64,000 nucleotides of DNA from NCBI GenBank assembly GCA_023023105.1, contig CP083824.1, positions 434,001 to 498,000 on the forward strand, given 5' to 3'. Under the pieces are notes generated by a model. The model saw only the letters and a list, made by a program, of their open reading frames with translations. It had not been told where the DNA came from and made no database searches. Source of the DNA: Enterobacter ludwigii (GTDB lineage: Bacteria > Pseudomonadota > Gammaproteobacteria > Enterobacterales > Enterobacteriaceae). The first letter of the stretch is position 1. Each line of letters begins with the position of its first letter. This document shows, one piece after another, positions 1 through 11,168 of this stretch. The position numbers and the translations under genes are program-made.

Positions 1-339
1 TACTTCGTTGGTATTCATGTTGACAGAAGTGCCCGCGCCGCCCTGATAGACGTCAACCGGGAACTGGTCCATGCATTTGCCGTTGTTCAGCACTTCATCG
101 CAGGCCGCGATAATCGCATTTGCCGCGCTTTTAGGAATGGTTTGCAGCTCTTTGTTGGCCAGTGCTGCGGCTTTTTTCACCATCACCATGCCACGGACAA
201 ATTCAGGGATGTCGCTGATTTTGCTGTTGCTGATGTAGAAGTTTTCAATCGCTCTCAGAGTGTGGACACCGTAGTAGGCATCCGCTGGAACTTCCCTGGT
301 ACCCAACAAGTCTTCTTCGATACGAATGTTGTTTAACAT
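1..339 (-). CDS. aspA: Aspartate ammonia-lyase, N-terminal part
   Basis: Encodes the first 113 residues of aspartase, which deaminates L-aspartate to fumarate and ammonia in the cytoplasm. The frame runs off the left edge of the window, so the 3' part is missing because of the window and not because the gene is broken. The protein begins [14 protein letters not shown] and contains [15 protein letters not shown], near-identical to E. coli AspA as I recall it. The start ATG at 337-339 is preceded by an AGAAGG ribosome site five bases away. It is divergent from fxsA. A CRP-like site lies about 195 bases upstream of the start, which fits known catabolite control of aspA. Fumarate made here could feed the fumarate reductase encoded at 11.2-14.5 kb. 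Confidence 0.97.
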   Translation of the reverse strand, partial: MLNNIRIEEDLLGTREVPADAYYGVHTLRAIENFYISNSKISDIPEFVRGMVMVKKAAALANKELQTIPKSAANAIIAACDEVLNNGKCMDQFPVDVYQGGAGTSVNMNTNEV

Positions 340-525
340 GTGAACCTTCTTTTCAAGCTGCCGATGGATTGTACTAAACACACAGTATTAATGTGGTTTT
401 GAATATTTTCTGACCGACGATTATTCCCTCAATCAGCCAGATGCTCGAGATCATATGCTGATGATAGCGAATTGCCGTAAGCTGGATCACTTATTATCGA
501 GCCGATTCCATGATAATTATTAATC

Positions 526-541
526 TGTGAAATGAGTCACC
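526..541. promoter_or_regulatory. Candidate CRP site, aspA-fxsA interval
   Basis: TGTGA, six bases, then TCACC: nine of ten core positions of the CRP consensus TGTGA-N6-TCACA. It lies in the 335-bp divergent interval between aspA and fxsA. CRP is known to act on aspA. Which gene this site serves is inference. The rest of the interval is AT-rich and shows no gene, only this site and the sigma-32 promoter match at 579-606. Confidence 0.6.
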
Positions 542-578
542 GCTTTAATATTTCCAAAAAAAATATCCGTGCAAACTG

Positions 579-606
579 ATTGAAATTTCGCTAACCGTCA
601 CCATCT
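579..606 (+). promoter_or_regulatory. Candidate sigma-32 promoter of fxsA
   Basis: ATTGAA, 14 bases, CACCATCT. The sigma-32 consensus is CTTGAA, 13-15 bases, CCCCATNT, so only one position differs in each element. It points at fxsA about 70 bases downstream. From memory fxsA is in the E. coli heat-shock regulon, which supports the call. The better match in front of groES (2482-2510) has the same layout. Confidence 0.6.
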
Positions 607-674
607 CATACAAACGCGCGTCGCGAACACATTCAGACAGGGGCCCAACGGCACCTGCCACACAGGAGATGCCA

Positions 675-1139
675 GTGCGCTGGATACCGTTTATTGCTTT
701 CTTTCTCTATGTTTACATTGAGATTTCCATTTTCATCCAGGTTGCCCATGTGCTGGGCGTCCTGCTGACGCTGATTCTGGTGATTTTCACCTCTGTCATC
801 GGCATGTCGCTGGTGCGTAATCAGGGTTTCAAAAATTTCCTGATAATGCAGCAGAAGATGGCTGCTGGTGAAAGCCCGGCCGCGGAGATGATCAAAAGCG
901 TGTCTCTGATTATTGCGGGTCTGCTGCTGATTCTGCCGGGGTTCTTCACCGACTTCCTCGGCCTTTTATTGCTTCTGCCACCGGTGCAAAAGCACCTGAC
1001 CATGAAGCTGCTGCCGCATCTGCGCTTTAGCCGTATGCCGGGCGGTGGGTTCAGCACCGGCCCGGGTGATACGTTTGAAGGGGAGTATCAGCGTAAGGAT
1101 GAACAGCACGACCGTTTAGACCATAAAGACGATCGGTGA
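675..1139 (+). CDS. fxsA: Inner-membrane protein FxsA
   Basis: Small polytopic membrane protein named in E. coli because extra copies relieve exclusion of phage T7 by F plasmid; its biochemical role is unknown. The protein has hydrophobic segments at roughly residues 3-20, 25-45 and 75-100, and a charged C-terminus ending in DRLDHKDDR. I chose the GTG at 675. It gives the family N-terminus VRWIPF and lies six bases after AGGAG, while the ATG at 669 abuts that ribosome site and would add two residues. It is divergent from aspA and has a sigma-32 promoter match upstream. A REP-like hairpin follows the stop. Confidence 0.93.
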   Translation: MRWIPFIAFFLYVYIEISIFIQVAHVLGVLLTLILVIFTSVIGMSLVRNQGFKNFLIMQQKMAAGESPAAEMIKSVSLIIAGLLLILPGFFTDFLGLLLLLPPVQKHLTMKLLPHLRFSRMPGGGFSTGPGDTFEGEYQRKDEQHDRLDHKDDR

Positions 1140-1145
1140 TTTTTT

Positions 1146-1178
1146 TGCCCGGTGGCGCTTCGCTTACCGGGCCTACGG
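1146..1178. repeat. REP-like palindrome
   Basis: Imperfect palindrome with arms GCCCGGT and ACCGGGC around GGCGCTTCGCTT, then CTACGG. This is the usual form of enterobacterial REP/PU elements. It lies between the convergent ends of fxsA and yjeH, where such elements often stabilise or end transcripts. Confidence 0.75.
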
Positions 1179-2411
1179 ATTCTGCCGTTTTGGTAAAAAC
1201 AGCCACAGCCCTACCAGCATGACAATAGCGTACACGCTCTTCCATCCCACCATCGCCAGTAGTAACAGGCAAAGCACGCCTCCGATGACCGCCAGTACTT
1301 TGTAGCGACCTTTCAGCAGCCGACAACCCGACAGCATGCACAGCAGATAGATCATAATGAAAATGCCGTTGGCGTAGACGATCAGCGCATCCAGATTGAT
1401 ATTCAGGGCGTAAATACACAGCGTACTCAGCACGCAACAACCCAGCACGGCATTCAGAGCAGTTAATGGAAGCTGGCGTTTTGACAGACGCGCGAGCCGG
1501 CTTTCAGGCTTATACAACGCTTGCGACCACACCAGGCGGGCAAAACTCTGAATGTAGATATTGAGGCTGGCAAAACAGGCGAGATAACCAATCACGCAGG
1601 CCACCCAAAGGGCTTTCACCCCAAACAATTGCACCACAATGCCTGGTAGCGAGGCGGCAGCCGCTTTATCCGCCCCGAATGCGTTAAAGTGCAACACAAG
1701 CACGGTACACGCCCAATAGACCGTTCCCGCCAACAACAGACCAATCATCAGCGCGCGCGGGAAATCGCGTTCAGGTTGCGTAAACTCAGAAGCCAGATGA
1801 GCGAACGCTTCAAGTCCAACAAAGCACCAGAACATGACGGAGAGCGCAGCGAAAAGCTGCGAATGGTCGACATCCTTGAGTGCCGGGAAGGGAATTTCCG
1901 CTACGGTGAGATTTCCTGCCCACCAGATAGCGACAATCAGTGCGACGATAAGGATTGCGACCAGCGTTTGCAGATTGGCACTGGAACTGGCTCCGCGCGA
2001 ACCGACCCACCAGACAATCGCCAGCGTACCCAGTTCGGCCAACAGCAGTTGCTCGTTATGCCAACCAAACAACGCCTGGCCAAAGCCGGTCGCAATATGA
2101 AGCGCCGCAGGCAGGCCAACCGGAATGACGGAGAGAAACAGCCAGCCGGTAACACGCTGCAACCGCGGGCCAAAGGCCAGCCCGACAAAATGCGCCACGC
2201 CGCCCGCGCTGGGAAAATGTCGCCCCAGGATGGCAAACACAATGGCTATTGGGAAAACCAGCGCAATCAGTACCGGCCACGCCCACAGGCTGTTATTTCC
2301 GGCAACCATCGCCGCCAGTGCGGGTACGGCAAACACGCCCGTCCCTAACAAGGAGGTTGAGAGCAGGCCAACGCCTTGCGCCAGCCCCAACTCCTGCTTG
2401 AGTCCACTCAT
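1173..2411 (-). CDS. yjeH: L-methionine/branched-chain amino acid exporter YjeH
   Basis: A 412-residue APC-superfamily transporter of the inner membrane, about 12 hydrophobic segments. E. coli YjeH exports L-methionine and branched-chain amino acids. The N-terminal GLLSTSLLGTGVFAVPAL is the unwound TM1 region typical of APC carriers. I start at the ATG at 2409-2411, giving MSGLKQELGLAQ as in E. coli. AGGG lies eight bases upstream. An ATG two codons earlier sits too close to it. The gene is divergent from groES, with 180 bases between starts that carry the groE heat-shock promoter. It converges on fxsA. Confidence 0.93.
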   Translation of the reverse strand: MSGLKQELGLAQGVGLLSTSLLGTGVFAVPALAAMVAGNNSLWAWPVLIALVFPIAIVFAILGRHFPSAGGVAHFVGLAFGPRLQRVTGWLFLSVIPVGLPAALHIATGFGQALFGWHNEQLLLAELGTLAIVWWVGSRGASSSANLQTLVAILIVALIVAIWWAGNLTVAEIPFPALKDVDHSQLFAALSVMFWCFVGLEAFAHLASEFTQPERDFPRALMIGLLLAGTVYWACTVLVLHFNAFGADKAAAASLPGIVVQLFGVKALWVACVIGYLACFASLNIYIQSFARLVWSQALYKPESRLARLSKRQLPLTALNAVLGCCVLSTLCIYALNINLDALIVYANGIFIMIYLLCMLSGCRLLKGRYKVLAVIGGVLCLLLLAMVGWKSVYAIVMLVGLWLFLPKRQNP

Positions 2412-2481
2412 TGACATCGCCCTGCCAGTACTAAAAGAGAGGCGATGGTAACACTTTCGCAAATTTTTTTTTCAACTCCCC

Positions 2482-2884
<403 letters not shown>

Positions 2885-2903
2885 TTTACGCACGAGAATT
2901 TGA

Positions 2904-4559
<1,656 letters not shown>

Positions 4560-4585
4560 TCGTGCGTTCTACGTCGTAGAATGTG

Positions 4586-4624
4586 AAAAACCCCCGGGCA
4601 GAAATGCTCGGGGGTTTTTCTTTT
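4586..4624 (+). terminator. groE operon terminator
   Basis: Hairpin with arms CCCCCGGGC (4591-4599) and GCTCGGGGG (4606-4614), extended by AAAAA/TTTTT, and followed by TTTTTCTTTT. It begins 27 bases after the groL stop. Confidence 0.92.
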
Positions 4625-4693
4625 GGTCATCTTTTAGGTATAAGGTTTACACACGGACAACTACTGTCCAGCTTATTGAAAACGAGGAATAAC

Positions 4694-5047
4694 ATGCGCG
4701 TAAAAGTCTGTGCAGGGATCGTAGGAGCAGCATTGCTGCTGGCGGGTTGTAGCTCCAGCAATGAACTGTCGGCAGCGGGCCAGGGCGTTCGCTTTGTGGA
4801 AGATAAGCCTGGCAGTGAATGTCAGCTGTTAGGCACCGCAACCGGTGAGCAAAGCAACTGGATGTCAGGTCAGCATGGCGAGGAAGGTGGTTCTATGCGC
4901 GGTGCGGCGAATGCCCTGCGTAACCAGGCTGCGGCCATGGGTGGGAACGTGATTTACGGCGTAAGCAGCCCAACGCAGAGTATGCTGTCCAGCTTCGTGC
5001 CGACCGCCAGCCAGATGAATGGCCAGGTCTACAAGTGCCCGAACTGA
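4694..5047 (+). CDS. yjeI: DUF4156-family lipoprotein YjeI
   Basis: A 117-residue predicted lipoprotein of unknown function. The signal peptide ends in lipobox LAGC with the lipidated Cys19, followed by SSSNE, which suggests outer-membrane sorting. The mature part has a conserved core around GSECQLLG and GGNVIYG and two other cysteines that could pair. The start ATG at 4694 follows GAGGAAT. It stands alone between the groE terminator and a BoxC-like repeat. Confidence 0.9.
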   Translation: MRVKVCAGIVGAALLLAGCSSSNELSAAGQGVRFVEDKPGSECQLLGTATGEQSNWMSGQHGEEGGSMRGAANALRNQAAAMGGNVIYGVSSPTQSMLSSFVPTASQMNGQVYKCPN

Positions 5048-5055
5048 TTGCCTTT

Positions 5056-5093
5056 TTCCCTCTCCCGTTGGGAGAGGGTTAGGGTGAGGGGAA
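5056..5093. repeat. BoxC-like palindromic repeat, copy 1
   Basis: Arms CCCTCTCCC (5058-5066) and GGGAGAGGG (5070-5078), then TTAGGGTGAGGGG. The same pattern occurs at 40515, 58631 and 60381, always between genes. It resembles the BoxC elements of E. coli. It lies between convergent yjeI and epmB and could act as a transcript end. Confidence 0.7.
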
Positions 5094-5094
5094 A

Positions 5095-6123
5095 TTAGTG
5101 CTGCCGCAACTGTAAATCCAGCGGCGTCTTGCTTGGCTCACCGCCAATCTCACGTGCCAGTTTCGGCACCATATAGCCTGAAACCAGCGTTAACAGTTCG
5201 CGCATAATCTGCCGGGCTTCTTCATCCGTTACCATGAAATGTGCCGCACCCTGAACGCGATCCAGCACGTGCAGGTAATAGGGCATTACTCCGGCATCAA
5301 ACAGGGCATTGCTCAGGTCAGCCAGCACGTGGGCGCTATCATTCACGCCACGCAGCAGCACGCTCTGGTTTAGCAGCGTCACGCCCGCTTTACGCAGACG
5401 CGCCATCGCCGCGCGAAAATCATCGCCAATTTCGTTCGCGTGGTTAATGTGGTTCACCAGCAGCACCTGCAGTCGAGACTGCTCCAGGCGCGACACCAGG
5501 CCGTCAGTGATACGCGCCGGAATGACAATCGGTAAACGGCTGTGAATGCGCAGACGCTTAATGTGCGGGATGGCTTCAAGCTGAGTCAGCAGCCAGTCCA
5601 GCTCGTGATCTTTCGCCATCAGCGGATCGCCACCGGAAAAAATAATCTCGTCCAGCTCCGGATGGGCGGCAATATAGTCCAGCGCGACCTGCCAGTTGCG
5701 TTTATTGCCCTGATTTTCCGCATACGGGAAGTGCCGACGGAAGCAATAACGACAATTTACCGCGCAGCCACCTTTTACCAGCAGCAGGGCTCGGTTGAGA
5801 TACTTATGCAGTAAACCTGGCACCACACTGTTCTGCTCTTCCAGAGGATCGGTGCTATAACCCGGCGCGGTGACAAATTCATTCTGCGAAGTAAGTGTTT
5901 GTTTTAAAAGTGGATCGTCGGGGTTGCCTTTCTCCATCCGTGCCACAAACGCACGGGGAACGCGCAGGGCGAAAAGGCGCTTTGCCTCGCGTCCTGCAAG
6001 CAACTCTGGGTGCTGATCGAGGTCTAAAAGACGCAGCAATTCATCAGGACTGGTGATTACATCGGCAAGTTGCGATAACCAATCTTCTCTGGACGGGGTG
6101 TTTAGGGTTACAATATGCGCCAT
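5095..6123 (-). CDS. epmB: EF-P beta-lysylation enzyme, lysine 2,3-aminomutase EpmB
   Basis: A 342-residue radical-SAM, PLP-dependent enzyme that converts L-alpha-lysine to (R)-beta-lysine, the amino acid that EpmA then attaches to EF-P. The radical-SAM cluster motif CX3CX2C is at Cys120, Cys124 and Cys127 (CAVNCRYC). GGDPLM further on fits the SAM-binding glycine motif. Length equals the E. coli protein. It is divergent from its target gene efp, with 40 bases between start codons. EpmA is encoded at 14.8 kb. Confidence 0.96.
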   Translation of the reverse strand: MAHIVTLNTPSREDWLSQLADVITSPDELLRLLDLDQHPELLAGREAKRLFALRVPRAFVARMEKGNPDDPLLKQTLTSQNEFVTAPGYSTDPLEEQNSVVPGLLHKYLNRALLLVKGGCAVNCRYCFRRHFPYAENQGNKRNWQVALDYIAAHPELDEIIFSGGDPLMAKDHELDWLLTQLEAIPHIKRLRIHSRLPIVIPARITDGLVSRLEQSRLQVLLVNHINHANEIGDDFRAAMARLRKAGVTLLNQSVLLRGVNDSAHVLADLSNALFDAGVMPYYLHVLDRVQGAAHFMVTDEEARQIMRELLTLVSGYMVPKLAREIGGEPSKTPLDLQLRQH

Positions 6124-6163
6124 TTTGTGGCTTAGCTACCAGTTAACAAATTTAGAGGGCCTT

Positions 6164-6730
6164 ATGGCAACGTACTATAGCAACGATTTTCGTGCTGGTC
6201 TTAAAATCATGATGGACGGCGAACCGTACGCGGTTGAAGCCAGCGAATTCGTTAAACCAGGTAAAGGCCAGGCATTCGCACGCGTTAAGCTGCGCCGTCT
6301 GCTGACCGGTACCCGTGTTGAGAAAACCTTCAAGTCTACTGACTCCGCTGAAGGCGCTGATGTTGTTGATATGAACCTGACCTATCTGTACAACGACGGT
6401 GAGTTCTATCATTTCATGAACAACTCTACTTTCGAACAGCTGTCTGCTGATGAGAAAGCGGTAGGTGACAGCGCGAAATGGCTGCTGGATCAGGCCGAGT
6501 GCATCGTGACCCTGTGGAATGGCCAGCCTATCGCTGTGACCCCACCTAACTTCGTTGAGCTGGAAATCGTTGAAACCGATCCAGGTCTGAAAGGCGACAC
6601 CGCAGGTACCGGTGGTAAGCCAGCCAAACTGTCTACCGGCGCAGTGGTTAAAGTTCCACTGTTCGTTCAGACTGGCGAAGTGATCAAAGTGGATACCCGC
6701 TCCGGCGAATACGTATCCCGCGTGAAGTAA
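6164..6730 (+). CDS. efp: Translation elongation factor P
   Basis: A 188-residue factor that binds between the P and E sites and rescues ribosomes stalled on proline runs. Domain I carries the loop PGKGQAF with Lys34, the residue beta-lysylated by EpmA/EpmB. Domains II and III are OB folds, ending in GEYVSRVK. I start at ATG 6164, matching E. coli and placing the modified lysine at position 34. One likely customer is in this window: AmiB has a run of about eight prolines near residue 130. The gene ends before a strong hairpin terminator. Confidence 0.98.
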   Translation: MATYYSNDFRAGLKIMMDGEPYAVEASEFVKPGKGQAFARVKLRRLLTGTRVEKTFKSTDSAEGADVVDMNLTYLYNDGEFYHFMNNSTFEQLSADEKAVGDSAKWLLDQAECIVTLWNGQPIAVTPPNFVELEIVETDPGLKGDTAGTGGKPAKLSTGAVVKVPLFVQTGEVIKVDTRSGEYVSRVK

Positions 6731-6747
6731 TTTACGTGATGATTGAA

Positions 6748-6775
6748 GGCGCAGCGCCCGCTGCGCCTGATTTTT
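6748..6775 (+). terminator. efp terminator
   Basis: GC-rich hairpin with arms GGCGCAGC and GCTGCGCC, followed by TGATTTTTA. It starts 17 bases after the efp stop and lies just before ecnA. Confidence 0.8.
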
Positions 6776-6785
6776 ACAGGCAGGG

Positions 6786-6920
6786 ATGATGAAACGTACC
6801 GTTAAAATTCTGCTTCTGTTAGCGCTTTCCAGCGCATTACTCTCCGGCTGTAACACCACGCGTGGAATGGGACAAGATATCCAGGATCTCGGTCATATCA
6901 TTTCTCACGCCGCCAGCTAA
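6786..6920 (+). CDS. ecnA: Entericidin A lipoprotein
   Basis: A 44-residue lipoprotein precursor, the antidote peptide of the entericidin pair. Lipobox LSGC puts the lipidated cysteine at residue 22, leaving a mature peptide of about 23 residues that starts CNTTRGMGQDIQDLG. Two adjacent ATGs (6786 and 6789) are possible starts; MMKR is the family form. Its C-N-T-T-R-G core is shared with EcnB, so the two arose by duplication. In E. coli EcnA opposes the membrane-lytic action of EcnB. Confidence 0.92.
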   Translation: MMKRTVKILLLLALSSALLSGCNTTRGMGQDIQDLGHIISHAAS

Positions 6921-6989
6921 GTTCGTCTAATTTTCCTAAAAATGCTTCCTTTTCCGTCAGCCGACGGGATCTTGTCTATTCTTAAGTTG

Positions 6990-6997
6990 CTATACAC
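6990..6997 (+). promoter_or_regulatory. Candidate sigma-S type -10 element of ecnB
   Basis: CTATACAC preceded by TG resembles the extended -10 of sigma-S promoters (CTAYACT). No -35 hexamer stands at 17 bases. It is 32 bases before ecnB, and ecnB is known in E. coli to be induced by sigma-S in stationary phase. Confidence 0.4.
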
Positions 6998-7028
6998 AAA
7001 ACAACTTTGGCTATAAAAGGAAGATATT

Positions 7029-7175
7029 ATGGTTAAGAAGACAATTGCAGCGATCTTTTCAGTCCTGGTACTTTCTTCGGTGTTAACGGCCTGTAATACC
7101 ACGCGTGGCGTCGGTCAGGATATTTCTGAAGGTGGTAGCGCAATCTCTGGTGCGGCAACAAAAGCCCAGCAGTAA
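7029..7175 (+). CDS. ecnB: Entericidin B lipoprotein
   Basis: A 48-residue lipoprotein precursor, the bacteriolytic partner of the entericidin pair. Signal peptide 1-21 ends in LTAC with lipidated Cys22. The mature peptide [19 protein letters not shown] is amphipathic. The AAGGAAG ribosome site lies six bases before the ATG. It lies 108 bases after ecnA and has its own probable stationary-phase promoter. A LuxR-type regulator gene converges on it. Confidence 0.93.
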   Translation: MVKKTIAAIFSVLVLSSVLTACNTTRGVGQDISEGGSAISGAATKAQQ

Positions 7176-7182
7176 TTAACAA

Positions 7183-7213
7183 ACGGTACGGGACCTGATG
7201 GGTTTCGTACCGT
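7183..7213. terminator. Hairpin between ecnB and ecnR
   Basis: Perfect 8-bp arms ACGGTACG (7183-7190) and CGTACCGT (7206-7213) around a 15-base loop, between convergent ecnB and ecnR. No strong T-run follows on either strand, so termination is only a guess. Confidence 0.4.
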
Positions 7214-7812
7214 CAGCTTTCTGATTCCTGCAAGGATAAAAACGGTGAAAAACGCGTATCCATATGCAGTTTCATGCGGATATTTCGTTTATAGGTATAG
7301 ACCGTTTTCCCGTTGATACTCAGGTGAGCGGCAATTTTCTGATTGCTCGCACCGTCCATCCACAATGTCAGCACTTTCTCTTCCTGCCGGGTCAGCAAGG
7401 GGGCCGCCGTCGTCGGCCTGTCAGCGCTTGCGCGCGAGACTAATGCGTCGTTGATAACCGTTGCGACTTCTTCGAGGCTGGCGTTTTTCAACAATGACGA
7501 CCAAACCGGGAACTGCCCGAGCCAGTCCGTCATGCTGTTGTCTTCTCCCGATTGCAGCAAGATAAAAGGCAATTTTTCACTGGCGTTAAGTAGGGTAGAG
7601 AGCTGTTGGAAATGGTGAATATCCTGCCTGAAGCCGTACAGGTCAGCGATAACCAGATTGGGTTTCCATTGCAGAATGTGCTCTCTGGCAAGAAATAGAT
7701 TATTCAGCCCGGTCACAACGTAGTGCCCAGGGAACAAACCGGAGTGATTGAGCCATGCTTCAAACCCTGCGCGGGTGAAGTGACAACGGTCAATCAATAG
7801 AATTTTGAACAT
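7213..7812 (-). CDS. ecnR: LuxR-family response regulator next to the entericidin genes
   Basis: A 199-residue DNA-binding regulator. Residues 1-120 look like a receiver domain: Asp8, Asp57 in VIADLYG at the phosphoacceptor position, and Lys109 in LLKNAS. Arg9 replaces the second acidic residue of the usual pair, so phosphorylation may be altered. Residues 138-199 form a LuxR helix-turn-helix (LTRQEEKVLTLWMDG and SNQKIAAHLSINGKTVYTYKRNI). From memory a similar gene, ecnR/entR, stands here in Citrobacter freundii and activates the entericidin locus. No sensor kinase gene is adjacent. K-12 lacks this gene here. Confidence 0.75.
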   Translation of the reverse strand: MFKILLIDRCHFTRAGFEAWLNHSGLFPGHYVVTGLNNLFLAREHILQWKPNLVIADLYGFRQDIHHFQQLSTLLNASEKLPFILLQSGEDNSMTDWLGQFPVWSSLLKNASLEEVATVINDALVSRASADRPTTAAPLLTRQEEKVLTLWMDGASNQKIAAHLSINGKTVYTYKRNIRMKLHMDTRFSPFLSLQESES

Positions 7813-8001
7813 ATTTTATTCGCAGTCGGCTAGTGGTTTGGCTTCCTGCCATCAGAAAGCACATCATCATAGAGAAGTCAGATGAGTGGTAAATGCCTGA
7901 ACTCCGCGCCATACTGCGGCTATTTCTTGCCTTAACGTGTTCAGCAGAAAGGGATTGAAAAAAAATCGCACGCTAAGCAAAATAAAGGGCGTAATCTTTG
8001 C

Positions 8002-8046
8002 CTTACGGGACGACCCGTAAGCGTATCTTTCACCGGGGACGGCCCC
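8002..8046 (+). ncRNA. Guanidine-II riboswitch (mini-ykkC)
   Basis: Two hairpins with ACGR loops, the hallmark of this class. P1 has arms CTTACGGG (8002-8009) and CCCGTAAG (8014-8021) around loop ACGA. P2 has arms GGGG (8035-8038) and CCCC (8043-8046) around loop ACGG. It ends 28 bases before gdx, whose product exports guanidinium, the known ligand. The rest of the ecnR-gdx interval shows no gene. Confidence 0.93.
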
Positions 8047-8074
8047 AACTTACCTGTAAGTTAAGGAGCCTTAA

Positions 8075-8392
8075 ATGTCCTGGATCGTTCTTTTAATTGC
8101 CGGCCTGCTCGAAGTGGTATGGGCGATTGGTCTCAAGTACACCCATGGATTTACCCGTCTGACGCCCAGCGTCATTACCGTTACCGCGATGATAGTCAGT
8201 ATCGTCCTGTTGTCGTGGGCGATGCGTTCTTTGCCTGTGGGAACGGCTTATGCTGTCTGGACTGGCATTGGTGCCGTAGGCGCTGCCATCACGGGCATTC
8301 TGCTGCTGGGAGAGTCAGCGAGCCTGGCACGTATCGCCAGCCTCGCTCTGATCGTGGCCGGTATCATTGGGTTGAAACTCAGCACGCATTAA
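8075..8392 (+). CDS. gdx: Guanidinium exporter Gdx (SugE), SMR family
   Basis: A 105-residue small multidrug resistance-type membrane protein with four transmembrane helices that works as an antiparallel dimer and exchanges guanidinium for protons. Glu13 in [13 protein letters not shown] is the substrate and proton site. W-A-I-G-L-K-Y is the signature of the Gdx subtype, as opposed to EmrE-type pumps. AAGGAG precedes the ATG. A guanidine-II riboswitch lies directly upstream. The stop overlaps the blc stop on the other strand by four bases. Confidence 0.96.
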   Translation: MSWIVLLIAGLLEVVWAIGLKYTHGFTRLTPSVITVTAMIVSIVLLSWAMRSLPVGTAYAVWTGIGAVGAAITGILLLGESASLARIASLALIVAGIIGLKLSTH

Positions 8393-8919
8393 TGGGGTTG
8401 TTCTACCCAGATGAGTTTTGACACATCAAACCCCTGCCGGGTCGCAACATCCAGCATCTGCTGTTTCATCTCAGACGAGATGGTTGGCGTGCGGGAGAGT
8501 ATCCACAGGTAGTTGCGATCCGGCCCGCAAACCAGCGCATGGCGGTACTCTTTGTCGAGTGCTATTACGTTGTAGCCGCCATAGAAGGGGCCAAAGAAGG
8601 AGACTTTGAGCGCGGCCCTCCGTGGATCGCCAGTGAAGTATGCTTTTCCTGTCGACTGCTGCCACATCTCCCGGTCGGGATTATAGCCCCTGTTGATCAC
8701 CTGAATACCGCCATCATCCATCGGACTGTAATTCGCAGTGACTTTCTCTAAGCCCCGTTCAAACCGATGGTCCAGGCGGGCGATTTCATACCATGTTCCG
8801 AGGAAGCGTTGTGCATCGAAAGGCGTGACAACGGTAACGCCAGAAGGTGGGGTAGGGGAACTACAGGCAACCACTAAAAACGCGGCTGTCACCGCGGCGA
8901 TAACAGGCAGAATGCGCAT
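8389..8919 (-). CDS. blc: Outer-membrane lipoprotein lipocalin Blc
   Basis: A 176-residue bacterial lipocalin. Signal peptide 1-18 ends in LVVAC with lipidated Cys19, then SSPT, which fits outer-membrane placement. The first lipocalin motif is [17 protein letters not shown], and the third lies near [10 protein letters not shown]. coli Blc binds lysophospholipids and is induced in stationary phase. I start at ATG 8917-8919, seven bases after AAGGA; an in-frame start further upstream would extend the signal peptide unnaturally. Convergent with gdx and followed by ampC on the same strand. Confidence 0.95.
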   Translation of the reverse strand: MRILPVIAAVTAAFLVVACSSPTPPSGVTVVTPFDAQRFLGTWYEIARLDHRFERGLEKVTANYSPMDDGGIQVINRGYNPDREMWQQSTGKAYFTGDPRRAALKVSFFGPFYGGYNVIALDKEYRHALVCGPDRNYLWILSRTPTISSEMKQQMLDVATRQGFDVSKLIWVEQPH

Positions 8920-8980
8920 AGGAGTTTCCTTACTGTTTTTTGTTAAGTGTAGATGACGGCAAGGAAAATGCGGGGTGTTT

Positions 8981-9009
8981 TGCCGGGTAAGCAGAGTCGC
9001 CACCCGGCA
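8981..9009. repeat. REP-like palindrome
   Basis: Arms TGCCGGGT and ACCCGGCA around AAGCAGAGTCGCC, between blc and ampC. It ends six bases before the ampC stop and may protect the ampC transcript end. Confidence 0.7.
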
Positions 9010-9014
9010 ATGTT

Positions 9015-10163
<1,149 letters not shown>

Positions 10164-10237
10164 TTATCTTCCGTAATAGCAGGTCAAAGGAGTGTCCGGG
10201 CCCGTCAGACAGCTGTAGTCTGTGGGATTTGACTGTC

Positions 10238-10272
10238 GCTGACAAACGGTTAAATTTAGCATTAGCTGTTAA
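10238..10272. promoter_or_regulatory. AmpR operator and ampC promoter
   Basis: On the minus strand this reads GCTAAATTTAACCGTTTGTC, the conserved ampR-ampC operator as I recall it from Enterobacter and Citrobacter. The ampC -35 TTGTCA (10240-10245 on the plus strand as TGACAA) overlaps its end, with CAGACT about 17 bases on as a weak -10. AmpR bound here represses ampC until muropeptides accumulate. The 132-bp interval holds no gene. Confidence 0.8.
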
Positions 10273-10292
10273 TTTTTCTAACGGATGGGCCG

Positions 10293-11168
10293 ATGACTCG
10301 CAGCTATCTCCCGCTTAATTCGCTTCGTGCTTTCGAAGCAGCCGCAAGGCATCTCAGTTTTACTCATGCCGCGATAGAGCTGAATGTTACCCATTCTGCT
10401 ATCAGCCAGCATGTTAAGACGCTGGAACAGCATCTGAACTGCCAGCTTTTTGTTCGCGTTTCGCGCGGGTTGATGCTGACGACGGAAGGTGAGAATTTGC
10501 TGCCAGTGCTTAACGATTCGTTCGATCGTATCGCCGGAATGCTGGATCGCTTTGCCAGCCATCGTGCGCAGGAGAAACTCAAAATTGGTGTGGTAGGAAC
10601 CTTCGCGACCGGTTTTTTATTCTCGCGGTTGTCTGATTTCCGCCGCTGCTCTCCGCATATCGATCTTCACCTTTCAACCCATAACAATCGCGTTGATCCG
10701 GCGGCTGAGGGGCTTGATTACACGATCCGCTATGGTGGCGGAGCATGGCACGGTACCGAAGCGCAGTTTCTTTGTCATGCGCCGCTGGCCCCGCTTTGCT
10801 CACCTGATATCGCCGCCGGTTTACATACTCCGGCCGACATTCTGAAATTTACCCTGCTGCGCTCCTACCGACGTGATGAGTGGTCGGCGTGGATGCAGGC
10901 GGCGGGGGAGAATCCCCCGTCACCCACGCATCGGGTGATGGTGTTTGATTCGTCTGTCACCATGCTGGAAGCTGCGCAGGCCGGTGTGGGAATTGCGATC
11001 GCTCCGGTCGATATGTTTACGCATTTGCTCAACAGCGAGCGTATTGTGCAGCCGTTTGCCACACAGATTGATCTGGGCAGTTACTGGTTAACAAGACTAC
11101 AGTCGAGAGCCGAAACCCCGGCAATGCGTGAGTTTGCGCAGTGGCTGGTGGGCAAAATGCAGAAATAA
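10293..11168 (+). CDS. ampR: LysR-type regulator AmpR of beta-lactamase induction
   Basis: A 291-residue LysR-family regulator. The winged helix-turn-helix is at about residues 6-65 (LNSLRAFEAAARHLSFTHAA and THSAISQHVKTLE). The effector domain, residues 93-290, senses UDP-MurNAc peptides (repressing) and anhydro-muropeptides (activating). Gly102 and Asp135, positions where substitutions cause constitutive ampC expression, are wild type, so a normal inducible phenotype is expected from this gene. It is divergent from ampC and converges on frdD. K-12 lacks ampR. Confidence 0.96.
   Translation: MTRSYLPLNSLRAFEAAARHLSFTHAAIELNVTHSAISQHVKTLEQHLNCQLFVRVSRGLMLTTEGENLLPVLNDSFDRIAGMLDRFASHRAQEKLKIGVVGTFATGFLFSRLSDFRRCSPHIDLHLSTHNNRVDPAAEGLDYTIRYGGGAWHGTEAQFLCHAPLAPLCSPDIAAGLHTPADILKFTLLRSYRRDEWSAWMQAAGENPPSPTHRVMVFDSSVTMLEAAQAGVGIAIAPVDMFTHLLNSERIVQPFATQIDLGSYWLTRLQSRAETPAMREFAQWLVGKMQK

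Noticed and set aside
142..336. A 64-codon frame on the plus strand inside aspA
   Set aside because: It is antisense to the clearly recognisable aspartase N-terminus.
669..674. ATG at 669 as the fxsA start
   Set aside because: It touches the AGGAG ribosome site and adds two residues not found in the family. The GTG at 675 has the right spacing.
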